Shown here: piece by piece, positions 48,731 through 60,604 of the stretch
How the letters are laid out: each line of letters opens with the position of its first letter
How positions within the stretch are numbered: position 1 is the first letter of the stretch
DNA from: Amphirosellinia nigrospora
Taxonomy: Eukaryota > Ascomycota > Sordariomycetes > Xylariales > Xylariaceae
Reading direction: 5' to 3'
Assembly (NCBI GenBank): GCA_004123355.1
Contig: SCHM01000003.1
Location: 1,240,001 to 1,304,000 of the forward strand
Length of the DNA: 64,000 nt
The notes under the pieces: generated by a model
Databases searched by the model: none
What the model saw: only the letters and a program-made list of their open reading frames with translations
What the model was told of the DNA's origin: nothing
Made by a program: the position numbers and the translations under genes

Positions 48731-50783
48731 CGTTTTCGACGTAGCGCGGGCGCGGGGTAATGATGAAGAGGAGACGAGGAGGAGGAAGGCGTGACGAGAC
48801 GGTTGATAGCGTTGGCTTGCTAGAGACCTAGTTCAGAGGCGGCATCAACAGTCCCGAAGTCGGTCTGATTGAACTAAAAGTGACGAGGGCGGTGACGGAT
48901 CGTCGGTTATCGATTGCAAATGGCGGATGGCAGATGGTCGACCACAAGTGTCGAAATAGTTGACGAGAGAGCTCTCGGTGGAAACAATGCCGTGTTCTCC
49001 CAGCAATCGAGTATATTTGGTTGTCTGGTAGATATGTAGACTATCAGATGCGTGCTGCGTACCCCAATAATAACTGCTCACAGCCGGCCAAAGTCGACTC
49101 CTCAGCTGGTTTGGTTGACAAGACGAGAGACAAGGAATCGAGGGCACACAAGTGCGCATCAATAATAGCAGTACCAGTGGCCACAACAAGAGCAATGTTC
49201 CACGGTCTCGCAGGTCGACGAGTGTCAGACTCGTTCAGCTGCAAACACACAAAGTACCAGCAGTCGCCGAGAATAGGAGAATACACGAGTACAGTATACA
49301 ATCACGGGAGTCTGATAGCTGCGTAAGTGGTTGGTTGGTTGGTCCAGCTCAGGGCTCGAGCTGACAACTGGGACAGTGCTGGGGTTCGGGGTCGAGAGAG
49401 CGTGGCGGGCGAGGCGTCAATGGCGGCCTGGTGTTCCTGTGTCGGCTGAGTAGTGGTCGGATGTGTCGACGGTGAACGGTGTCGAGAAGTCGTCGTAGGT
49501 TTTGGTTTTGGTTGATCGACGTGGGAAATTCACACAAGAGAAGGCGGTGGGGTTTTGCTGCGTTGGCCAGGCTAGGACGGTTAGAGGACGTTTAGAAGGG
49601 GTCCCTGCTGGAGAGGACAGGCGCCGGGTCCTCCTATCCGGACTGTGCAGCGCAGGGCGCTTGCTCCGTCGCTATAGCGGCTGCGAATACTGTGCTGCGG
49701 CGTAGTCGATTGCACGCTAGGTCATTACTACCTGGGTAGGTACTTGGCTATTGCGCTGGCAGTTGACGCGCTAAGCTCTAGCTGATGGTGTTGGCGGTGT
49801 CTATATGCCCAGATTAGGCGTAATAGGCATAGTGCAAAGTTATAGGCCATGCACACCAAGCTGGCGAGATAAAATAAAGTTAAAGAGGCGGAGAGCGTGC
49901 AGTGTGTGCAGTTTGCAGAGTGCAGTGTGCAGAGTGCAGAGTGCACATGTGTTTTTTTGCTTGAAAATGCTTGAATACTTATCCAGGTTGTTAGCTGTGT
50001 CGAGTCTATGACAAAAAGCCGACTAAGCAAGGAAGCAAGGGGCAGCAAGGAGACTGTAAATGAGGCTGTAAGCAGCTTCACTTAGACGACAACGGCCGTA
50101 CCGGTCCAACGGGAAATAGGCTCTGCACCAACAGCCTCAGGCACAGTACGCCAATACGGTACAAATCTACTAATAGCGGTGTCAAAAAGAAATGGCGGGG
50201 AACTTGGTTGCCAAGTCCCCTCCCCTCCTCGGATTGGTTGGTGTCAGATGGGGGAGTGAGGAGGCCGAAACATGTTTGCCGGGTAGACACATGAAACACA
50301 GTTTTGAGCCACACGTAAGTAGAGGCCCGTCCACCAAGCTAGTGGCGAATACAGTGTAGCTCTTGGTGAGGTACGGGTATCACTACATGACCTCGGTAAA
50401 TAAGACATATATAAGGTAGGTATATAATTTTCTATATTTTTGTCTGGCAGAAAAAGAGGCAACATCTTATTGAGAGTCATAGGGCGAGGCATTAAGGTAT
50501 CAATAGATACGCTAAACAGAGGAGGTGGAGATTATAGAGGCAAAACAAGCCATAGTATTCATCCCATCCACCATGACGATGTAGGAGATGATATCAATCA
50601 TCCATCTCTTATTACTCGTACAAACTATCATGCCCATTAAAAGTCCCGCGCACCTACACGGACAAAGTCTAGTCAATGCCCATCCGAGAAAAAAAAAATG
50701 GGCGTCCTCCTATTTTCCGAACAACGTCCGTGTGAAAGGGGTATCTCATATTCCATCCATCAATCCCATATCCATTATTACAC
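48731..50783. other. Gene-poor 2-kb stretch
   Basis: Upstream region of the DUF7918-like gene. Contains a short degenerate GCAGTGT/GCAGAGT minisatellite at 49897-49945. No supported frame. Confidence 0.35.
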
Positions 50784-52119
50784 TCACCCACTCACTCTCA
50801 ATCCTGTCATACCAATGGTCAAACTACGCGCCCTCACCACGAGAAGCCCGTCTTCTGACCTGGCCACCCTTAGCGCCACCATGAAAGCTGGTCCCAACAC
50901 CAGTATCCTCCTCGGAACCCCCTCATCATCCGCATCGCCAGGATTCCGATACCGACTGACCAATTCCGGTTCCGACTCGGGTTCAAGTGACTCATCTTTA
51001 ATCTTAACATCGTCATCATCATCCTCCTCGTCCTTCGCCTCTAGGAGATCACGGTCAGCGTCATCCCCACGCCGCATCCTCTCATACATACCACTACCAC
51101 TCGTATCCAGGTCCTCGTTCTTAGCCTCCTTATCCTGACCAGGGAGATACAGCCGCAACACCAACCATGCACACCCCATGGCCAGCATCTCCGTGAACCA
51201 GAAGGCCGTGGTGCAAAGCACGAACGCCAAGACGCGGTGGTTATACATGAACCAGCGTATGCCCGACAGTCTCGCCACAAGCGTCACGCTGCTCGAGTAC
51301 ACCTGCAGCGTCTGCCCCGCCTGGATATCCACGAGCACCGAGAACGGGAGCTGGCCGCGCTTAAACTCCACGAGCTCCCCATCGGGATCGTCAGTGTCGT
51401 CGTCTCCGCCGCGTGTGGCCACACGATGTGGTACAGCAGGAATAGGATACGCGAGGCCGTCGTCACCATGGGGTCTGCATATGGCACTAGCACGGGTCGC
51501 CGCGAGGCGAACACCACGTTATCCGCCGTCACATGTTGGTATGGATCGTCTGGTGATCCGAAGCCGGAGATGGTGAGAAGGGCAGGGTTGTTAGACGCCG
51601 TCTTAAGCGCGTATAATGCAACCATGAAGTTCCCGCGCTCGAGATTCGCCGGCGACCGTGGGAGGGTCAGCTCCACGGTTACGTCGTAGGCTTGCTCTTG
51701 CATCAGGTCTGGCGACAGCGTGATGAGGCCGTAAGGGTTGCGTCCAGTACTATCTAAAGTTAACTTTGCGGTACATGATTACCTTCAAACAGGTTGATAG
51801 CGTTGGTGGCGAAGCTATAGATATACCGTGAGAAGATTAAGGGTGGTTGAATACTACTCACTTATACTGCAGATGAATCGGAACAGTGACGAGTTTCTTC
51901 GGGACGTAGTTATAGTAAAAGACAGGGTACGTGAGCGCGGCGATGCCAAGCAACGCTACAGATGCGGCGATGAAGAGCACGGTCCCGACATATGTCTTCT
52001 TTGCCGTCGGCGACGTTGCGGTGCTCTTTACATAATCCTGCGGCGGGGAGGTTTATAGGTTAACCACATGTTCAGATCGCAATGGATGAGTGAGTGAACG
52101 AATCCGTATATCTTACCAT
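50784..52119 (-). CDS. Seipin (lipid-droplet biogenesis)
   Basis: ER membrane protein of the seipin family (PF06775; yeast Sei1/Fld1) that organises lipid droplet formation at ER contact sites. Exon 1 holds only the ATG (52117-52119); exon 2 is 51862-52037 and exon 3 starts at 51749. The N-terminal membrane helix is YVGTVLFIAASVALLGIAAL; the luminal beta-sandwich begins GRNPYGLITLSPDLM and contains DVTVELTLPRSPANLERGNF; the second helix is HRVLAFVLCTTAFWFTEML. The acidic C-terminal tail faces the cytosol. A missing G near 51382 (GGGG run) splits the frame between TIPM and ELVEFKRGQLP. Introns are GTAAGA..CCGCAG and GTGAGT..ATAG. Confidence 0.9.
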
Positions 52120-52892
52120 TTTTTTAAGGCAGATGCGCCATCCGGCGCTGCAGCAGTATTGGGCTCCTTAGATAGCCGGAGACCAAGAAACTCAGGATAA
52201 GAGAGGCGTCCGAAATTTTGTTGAAGAGATGATGAAACAGCCAGCTTCCGGAGTCAGGCCTCAAGCTATTTGGAATTCTGGTTGTTGACGTGGTGTTTGG
52301 CATGTGGTAGGTCGGCGGTCTTGGCAGCTGCGACGCTACCTAAAGGTGGTAACGGTACCTACGTCACTATTTGCTGCAAGGTAGGTAAGTGCTGCCCCTC
52401 CCTTGATTGAGCCGCCCTACCTGGGAGAGATGGTCTCACTCACTGCCTGAGATGCTAGATATCTGTGAAAATACTTGTGTATAGGTAGCTATGGCTCTCA
52501 TAATCCATATTCACAGCTATTAAGTTCGTTCGTTCATTATAGGGCAAAGATTTTATGCGTGTTCCAAAGCCGTTTTATTGTCACGAATGCCAATTTATAT
52601 AAAGCTCCGACGTGTCTTGACCTATCTCGTCATGAAAACGAACAAACTCAACAAATAGAAAAGTATCATCCAGCTCATTCGCTATACACAGAGACCACCA
52701 AAAGGTCTCAGAAGTAAAGTGACAAAATGACATCATCTCCTCTCGTCTCCCCATCTCATCATCTATCATATATGTAGCCCCATGTCGATGCATCATCATA
52801 ATACAACCCGTGTTCGAAACCGAATGTAAGTAGGTACACTAGAAAAAATAGTCGAGACTGCCAGCCAATAGGCCTCGATGAGAAGAACCCGT
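52120..52892. other. Intergenic, no gene seen
   Basis: Promoter of seipin and 3' flank of the F-BAR gene. TAGGTA motifs near 52380. Nothing else supported. Confidence 0.4.
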
Positions 52893-55800
52893 TTAGCAAG
52901 GTTGTAGGTAGTTGCTAGGCACAAGCCCGCCTTGTCCAGCCCCGTTGCCGGAGTGGATTTCCGCCTCCCACCAGCCGTCGTCCTGATGCCGAAGGACAGC
53001 CAAGATATCGCCCTTAGCGAAGCCAAGCTCTTCGGGGATGGCGGCCTGGTACATATATAGTGCGCGGGCTGTGTAATTGTTGCGTTAGTATATCTGAATC
53101 ATTGTGTGAGTGAACGTGTTACGAGGCAGTGTAACTCACCATAGTGTAAAATAGCACGACCCTCGGGGTATACTGCCGCGAAGGATCAGCCACACTCCTA
53201 CTACGCTGTCTACTATCCTGCGCGCCGCCGTCGCGATCGCCGTAGACGCTCATCGCGCGATAGCTGTTACTAGTGCCCGGCCGTCCACCGCTTCCTCTGC
53301 TCCGCACAGATCCATACACGGACCCCTCGCCGCCGACCGGGGCAAGCTGTATCGCCATCGCGCTCCCTCTACTAACGGGGCGGTCATGGTCGGCACGGTA
53401 CGGCGACGGCGAGGCGGTCCTGGAATGCATGCCACTGGGCGAGCCGGGCGGGTAGTACTTTTGCTCCGAGCCGCGCCGGGGCGTCATGTTCGGCTGCGGC
53501 GAACTTCTGTGCTGGCTGCCTGCGTATGGGGGTTAGGTGATGCAGCACGCTGCCCCTGTCTTGTCTCTGGGCGGGTCTCTTGCCGAGAGTCTTGTCGAGA
53601 GTCTTGTCGAGAGTCCTGTCGAGTCTCCGGTCGTGTTTCAGCTCGTGTTCCGGGTCGAGGGGAGACGCTCCGAGGTGCAGCTGGAGAAGCGGCTCGGGGT
53701 ATATCGGCCTGTCTTGTGGGAGGCCGAGTGGGGTATTGTTATTGTAGACGGATGCGGGCCGGCTCGAACTTAACATCTGTCGTGTCTGACCGGTATACTT
53801 CCTAGACGCCTCTTGCATAGCTTTGGATGTCACAGCAGGCGGTGGTACGCCAAGTCTCTGCACAGGTGTATCATACGAGGGGGAGGTGTCCCTCTTGAAC
53901 CAGCGCCTGCTTCGGTGCCGGCTCTGGGCGCTGGGACAGGGCGGGTGAAGAGTGGTGTGCGATCCTGCGCCCGTGACTGCGCCCGCTCACGAGGTCTCTC
54001 TACAGGCCTTTCCACTGGTCTCTCAACTGGTTTCTCGGCGGGTCGCTCTATCGGTCGCTCCACGGGTCGCTCTCTAGGTAGATCTTGTGTTTGGTTCTGT
54101 GTTCGTTCATGTGTCCTGTCGGGGACTGGCGTAGATATACCATGGTACCTGTCCGCTGAAACCCGACTCGCCGGCTGCTTGTTATCCGCAGCCCCCTCAA
54201 CTCAGCCAGCGCCAGCGCTATAGGATCCATCTCTGCCTCCGCAGGCTGTGCTCCCTTGTCGATAGACTGGTGGCGTTTGTCAGTGTTGGCAACCGGGAAT
54301 ACGTTCTGTCCCACGTTCAATGCCAAAGTTGCGTTTGCAGCAATTGGGTCGGGGCTTGGGGTCTCATCCGCGATCGTGGTTTTTCTCCCAGACGAATATG
54401 GTTGGGGGCGCCGGGCTGTAAACATACTCTGCGTCGCAAATGTAGTCTGCGGTGTAGACGGATTCTGCGGCGTAGATGTAGTTGGCGGTGTGAATGAACT
54501 CTGTGGCCGCGACGTACTCTGTGATGTGGCGGATGTAGTTTGTGGTGTGAATGAGCTCTGTGGCCTCGGCGTACTCTGTGACGTGGTGGATGTAGTTGTA
54601 GTTTGCGGTGTAGATATGCTTTGCGGTATGAATGAGCTCTGTGGCCGAGACGTGGTCTGCGGTGTGGGTGTACTCTGGGGTGTAGACGTATTCTGTGGCG
54701 TGAATGAACTCTGTGGGCGGGACGTAGTCTGCGCTGTTACGGGGGTCCACGTGCTCCTATTAGATACGCGGACATCCTTGGATATATCCTTGGTACTCTT
54801 CCTGCGGAATGGGCTATGGTTCTGGAAGAAGCCGCTCTTCTTCTTCACCATGCGTTTCTCCGACTCAGCCGGGGCAGGCTCTGCAACGACGGGCTTTTCA
54901 GTCACTGGCTCTGAAACGACCGACTCCGCTACGACGGGTTTTGCAACTACCGGTTGTCGAATGACGGAGGGTGCAATGACCGGCGGCGTGATAACGGGGG
55001 CCACAACGACAGGTGCTGCGACCACGGGCTCCGGTTTCACCGGAGATACCATCCCACTAGGAGGTTCTGGGCTAGAGACCGATGTCGGGTTCGAGTAGTC
55101 GCTGTTGTCATCTGGAGCCGAGATATTTGAGCTAGTAGCCGAGTTCATGCCGTCGTGAGGTGCTGATACGTTGGAGCTTGTCGCCGTATTCAATCCTTCG
55201 ATGCGGTGTGGTATGTTTGAGATTGTGGCAGCCGGCTTGATCACCTCATATCGCGATGAACGGTTTGAATTCGTCGTCGAAGTAGCGACTTCATAACGTG
55301 TAGGTGCAGGTGTCTCGGAGCTCTTGGCAGCATTCAGGGCTTCGATGCGAGACGATACGTTAGCAGGAGTGGCCGAAGATTTTGGACCGCCATAACGCGA
55401 CGATGGCCTCTGACCGGACACCGAGTTTGCGCCGTCTGTCCGGCAAAGCATCGTCATACCATCCATTGGATATGGGTCGTGAGGCACGGCTGAGAACTGA
55501 GAAGAATCATATTGCTGTGTCGAGTGCCCAGCCCGCCGGTCTTGGGTAGGGTGGGGGTCCTGAGGGGTCTGGCAGGAGGATACCCATCCTGTGAAGCCCT
55601 AGGAGCAGCGTAACCGTCTAAAGAAGCCCTAGGGGCAGCATAACCGTCTAGAGAAGCCCTGGGAGCTACATAGGCATCCTGAGAGGCCCTAGGAGCAGGG
55701 TAACTATCCTGATGTGTCATAGCGGAAGAAGGGCTGTTCTGATGTGCTACGGCGGTGGAGTAGTTGTTTTGATGCGCTACTGCGGAAGGATGGCTATGCT

Positions 55801-57375
55801 GATGAGTTAGAGCCGGGGGTAGCCATTCTCATGCCCCATATCGTAGTTGCTTTGATGTGTCATTGCGGAGGGGTAACTATTCTGATGGGCCATGGCAGGA
55901 GGATGGCTGGCTTGTGGGGGGCAGCATTAGGATAACTATTTTGGCGAGGCATGCCTGCAGCACGGCTATTGTGGTGAGCGAGAGCTGTAGCATAGGCATT
56001 TTGCGGCGGCATAACCTGAGGTTGCATGTTTTGCTGAGGCATAACAGGCGGTTGGGTGTTTTGCAGTGTTGGCCCTGCGGGAGAGTGGCTATTTGGCGAG
56101 GGGATATTGATGATGCTCTGGGCGCAGCGGTGACACGGACTCGTGGTGTCCCAACTCACGTGCTAGGGCCGAGTTAGGGTCGTGGTGAGACTCGTAGGCC
56201 GACGGCTGTGGCGATGACGTCCGGAAGGCTGGATTGATGCTACGCGGGAACTGGGCCACGGAATAGTTATCCTCCTCCGACACCTCAGACCTATGATCAT
56301 CCACATCACCCCGGCAGAAGTTGATGTACTTCGGCGGATCAGGGATCTCCTGACCTGTGCCCTTCTCGGTGATGAAATGGATAATGTCGTTCTCGACATC
56401 CATCTTCTCCAGTGAAAGGCGAATCTTCTCGCAGGATGTGTCGTCGCTCACGCAAACAGTAGAGGCCAGGTTGGCGAAAGTCCACAGACTGCTCTTCGAA
56501 AAATCTAGGCGCTCCTCCTCTAGGTCCTGGAACTTGTCGGCGGCAGCCTTCCACTCGCGATTCCACCGAGCCGTCGTGTCCTCTAGCGCCTTCACTGCGG
56601 CCTCGTACTCGGCATTCGAGCTGGCGAGGCTGATCTGGGTCTTTTCCAACTTCGCCTTGTTCTTGCGCTCTTCCTGGCCCATGACCATGTGCCCCTGGGC
56701 CAGATAACCCTTTATTCTAAGACAATCCTGCTCATACCTATCGCGTGTCTGTCGAGTTCTCTCATTAGTATCTTCTTGGGCAGGGACCACCCCCACATAT
56801 CGCATGCGCACCTTATTGACAGTAGTTGTCTGTTGTATCTTAACTTTGAGCAGTTTCTCTACGGTGTTTTGTATGATTTTCCGACGTTCTTTCATCCCAC
56901 CAGCAAATGCGGCCAGGGGTTCTTCTAGTTCCGACTTCATCTGCGCGGCGGTGTTGGCATGCTGTTTCGCCATAGACTCGACCTCGCCCCGCATGGTATC
57001 TAGTGATGCCTTCAAAGATCCCATCTCATGCGAGCCTAGTGATTTTTTGGATAGGGACATAAGTTTGCGGGCGTAGTCGTCTTCGATAGACGCACGAGCT
57101 AGCAGTACCCCGAGTTAGCAGCAGTACATGTGACTGATGAACCAAAGGATATTAGGCACTTACCGCTATAGAAAGATCTTAATTCATCACTCGTCTGCTT
57201 CGCCGACGCCATGCGATCGAGCAATGGCCCGACTCCAGCGTCATCTTTGCCCCAGAAGTTGTTGGCGACTGTGGGAGAACGAATTAGCACCGCCACACCG
57301 CCAGAAGAATCAAGGGAAAAGGGAAAACTACGTACACGACAGCGTTACTGTCGGGCCCTCTGTAGCAGAAGGCAT
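52893..57375 (-). CDS. F-BAR/SH3 septation protein (Cdc15/Imp2/Hof1-like)
   Basis: Scaffold of the contractile ring and septum. Exons 1 and 2 (57336-57375, 57164-57268) and the start of exon 3 (57098) encode the F-BAR domain: SFANNFWGKDDAGVGPLLDR, then RASIEDDYARKLMSLSKKSL and a long coiled coil to about 56300, expected to bind and bend plasma membrane. A disordered middle of more than 800 residues follows, with 10-residue and Thr/Pro/Gln/Ser repeats. The last exon (52893-53068) is an SH3 domain, ALYMYQAAIPEELGFAKGDI...GWWEAE...GLVPSNYLQPC, preceded by GRAILHYA. Intron borders are GTACGT..ACAG, GTAAGT..CTAG and GTGAGT..ACAG. Breaks in the middle, near 56095, 55840, 55520, 54060, 53840, 53520 and 53167, look like single-base indels. 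Confidence 0.92.
54420..54740 (-). repeat. Coding Thr/Pro/Gln/Ser repeats
   Basis: Inside the F-BAR gene, units of 15-45 bases encode variations on TPQTTSRPQSSF. They are disordered linker repeats, probably length-variable. Confidence 0.7.
55588..56060 (-). repeat. 30-bp coding tandem repeats
   Basis: Ten-residue units (APRASLDGYA type at 55588-55700, SYPSAMAHQN type at 55700-56060) repeat with 30-base spacing in the disordered part of the F-BAR protein. Confidence 0.75.
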
Positions 57376-59018
57376 TTTGCCTATTTAACCCGCAAAGGTG
57401 ATACGATAATAATACCAGTTCTGTCAGTAGTGGGTTGGTTGAAAGTGGACGTCCGAAGCGATGTTGTTCTCGCCGTCCGATCTTTCAAATGTGTCTCCCG
57501 TCGTAGTTGTAGAGTCGTACACCTCATTAATTGAGCTCAAGATCAACTCGGCCCAGTACTCGTCGGTAAATTGATTGCGCATTGGCAGTACGCGACTGTG
57601 GTGACGCGGTTGGGAATGTAAATTGCGTTGATATCAGCCTTGAATTATCAGGACCATTGTGGCGGTAAAGGATGAATGTTTATCTGCAAGGTAACGTGGC
57701 CCTCGTTGTCTAGGTGATTGCAGCGCTTAATTGAGGGCTGGCCCGATGCACTAAGCCAGATCGGGACAGAGAGTGGGTGGGCTATTTTAGGCTGTTTCCA
57801 CTCTTTCCGTTCTGTTTCGTAACACTAGATCTCCACAACTGCACTGTTTTACTCACTGACGATACACTGTACCCCTCGCGACCTATCAACCAACAATTTA
57901 TCAGATGAGCTTTTGTTTCACCACAGGTCTTCCTAAGGCACGACATATATATCGGCTTTAATTCCGTGGTAATATTTGTAGCACAACTAAACAGTACGAC
58001 ATGGCACCGCATAGATAGGCAGCCTTTTCTGGTATAGCGGGGGTACTAGGGCAGCTAAGAGAAAAACTTACAATACTGTGTCATTCTGTTTGACATTTTA
58101 AGTCATACCGAGCGGCCCCAAAATCCAAGTTCGACCAAGTTTAGATAAAATTGAATATCCATTGTCTCTTCTTGTCCTAATCTGGTTATCGGCTTGCTTT
58201 GGTTTGCGATCCAGCTTGTGATGGTTTTTACTTTCACATCAAACCTATAGTTTTGGAATGAATTCTGGCCAGGACTCTGCTAAGTAGACGACCAGGTTCA
58301 CTAGAGCAGAGGCCAATATACATATATACAGTAGGTGAGGCGTAGAAGTCGCTAATTATAGGGCCAGATCGGATATCTCGGTGCACATTAAGGTTCGCCG
58401 ACAAGGGATAGCCCGATCGCGAAATATATTTATATGCTTATCGGTAGTGCCCGTCGTCGAGCCTTGCTGCTTTTGGTGTTGAGCTTGGTTTACCTTCTCC
58501 ACTTCGTCATAACCTTACTTTTACATGGGTACTCTGTGTATTTCGTATTGAGAGTGGATGATATTCATTTAATCTCAAACTTATAATACTCTAGGGTTAG
58601 CTTTCTTCGCTGCATCAATAACTTCATTTACAGCGGATGTTGTTATGTTCCATCTTGCGCAGGAAATGGCATTTCGCTACCCAGCTACTTAGGTACTTTT
58701 CGACATCTTGGCACTAAGCGCGCTATAACCACTGGGCGATTAGTGATTAAGACCCCTAAAATAGGTAGGTAGGTCTCAATATAGTCGCCACCCATCTTAG
58801 CTGACTGCCTTGGAGAATGCCTTGGGCTGATCATAGGATCATTTCTCTGCGGATTTGTCTAGATCAATTTGTTCTTACTTTTTCATCTACTTCTTAGAAA
58901 GTTTATTTCTATAGAGCAACAGGGTCGTAATTTGTCAGTATATTGCATTTTCTCAGCGAGAGTCAAGTTACAAGTAACCTCACCGTCTACGGGGCTAGTT
59001 CGATGAGAGCTGAGCACT
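57376..59018. other. Divergent intergenic region, no gene seen
   Basis: Lies between the F-BAR gene (minus) and the second ULD gene (plus). TAGGTAGGTAGG at 58761-58772. No coding frame supported. Confidence 0.4.
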
Positions 59019-60604
59019 ATGTCGTTCGGATACAGGTACCAATGACCCCTGGTAGATGCCCTCTCCTTCTTTAGAATTCTAAGTTTTCTTAGTATCGGAG
59101 ACGCTTTCGCCCTTGCCAGTGTTATTGAGCGCATTGTAAATGAAGTCCAAGCTTATCGATCCGCCCCTCTGCATTTCCAGCGACTTACCGTGGAACTTGG
59201 TTTTCTGTCTTCCGTTTGCAAGCAAGTGTTTGAATTGCGCCCTTCACCTTCAGATGAGCTACAGCACATCGAGCGGATAAGGGCTATCGCAATACAATGC
59301 CTAGACCCGATCCGAGAGTTCGAGGCTAAGATGGCCAAGTACGAAAATACGCTCGGCACTCACAAAGTTCAGCATGGTACCACAGGAAATAAGAAGCGAA
59401 AGAGAGAAAGAGTGAAGAGTTTTGGGAACCGATTGCATTGGTCTGCTATTGCACGACATGATGTCGATGAACTTAGAGCTATTGTGACAAGTGAGATACT
59501 GGCAATCAACACATTACTTACCATGGTGGAATGGTAAGCCTCATCTTCATTTTATCAACGACAACAAAGTGTTGAAATGACAAATGTGACCAGCGCCCAA
59601 GCTTATTGCTAACTTTTAATCAGGGACAGCTTGAAGTCGCAAAATTTCGTGAGTCAAACGTACCTGACGCAAATACGAACTCTCATGTCAACGACGCAAG
59701 AAGCATCTATGGAAACTAGGCAATATTTGATCGATAGTAAGTCGGCCTCAGAGAATCTAGAAAGGCTTATCATATCGGGAAATATAAATCGGGAGCAACA
59801 AATCCGGATCTTGACGACGATTGAAAACAAGACTAGGGACACTCAGAGAGTCGTAGACGATCTGTCGCGCTACCATCAACAGGAAATTTCGGGCGTGAAA
59901 GAAGCTGTTGACGGCGTGTCAGCCCAGATTTTTGACTTATTTTCGGTCAAGGGGTATATACAAGGCTGGATACGTCAAATTGGTGAGTGCCACTTCTGGA
60001 GAATTGGGAACATCAGGACTTATTGGAGCAACCAACTTCTAATGGCCAATTCTAGTTCAGTCCTGCAAAGATATAATTACAATGATCGAGGACAACACTC
60101 AGATCTTAGTCTCAATGCACAACATGTTGACTAAGTTGTCAGTTTTGCTCAACCGATCAAACATTAACATGCCGATCCTTGAGTTTGAAAATCCCTTTGG
60201 GCAAACCTTGGCTTTACCGTATCAACTTTGTAATACTTGGGATGTGAGTCAGTTGCAATGTTATCATCTGAGTGGTCACGAAAAGGTCTCCTTATACGTG
60301 AATAGACAGCACGGTCGCTAATTCTAAAGTATAGGGTTTAAATCGGCTGTTGCTCTGTATGTTTTTTGACAAGCCTAGTTTGAAGATGGTAGAAGCAGGG
60401 CGCTTCCTCCTAACGGACGCAAATACAAATAATATTATCAAGCCCAGTCTATGGTCGGCATCTATCTCACCAGGGGACAAGATTTTCATGTCTATGGTGC
60501 TGGAGAGGACAGATAATGAAAGAAATTTATGCCCAGGTGTAATCGGCGGCTTCCAAAACTGTCTTCCACCGGCGCGATTTGGTGGGCGCAAGCAAGTTCT
60601 ATGA
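59019..60604 (+). CDS. Second fungal ULD protein
   Basis: Exon 1 is 17 bases (59019-59035) and gives MSFGY; the others are 59093-59533, 59624-59982, 60056-60243 and 60335-60604. All have good splice signals and hold one frame. The start MSFGYSIGDAFALASVIERI is the same N-terminal module as in the gene at 27339. A coiled-coil middle (RTLMSTTQEASMETRQYLID onward) and a ubiquitin-like domain (ILEFENPFGQTLALPYQLCN to GDKIFMSMVLERTD) follow. After NLC a one-base shift near 60536 would open a CP-x-CN zinc-type motif, so the true C-terminus may differ and continue into the next coding block. Function unknown; the shared layout with the other ULD gene suggests the same kind of signalling or scaffold role (inference). 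Confidence 0.8.

Noticed and set aside
54256-55098. 280-codon plus-strand frame rich in Val, Cys and Gly
   Set aside because: It is the complement of the repeat-rich F-BAR linker; its repetitive CGVNELCG pattern comes from the coding repeats on the other strand.
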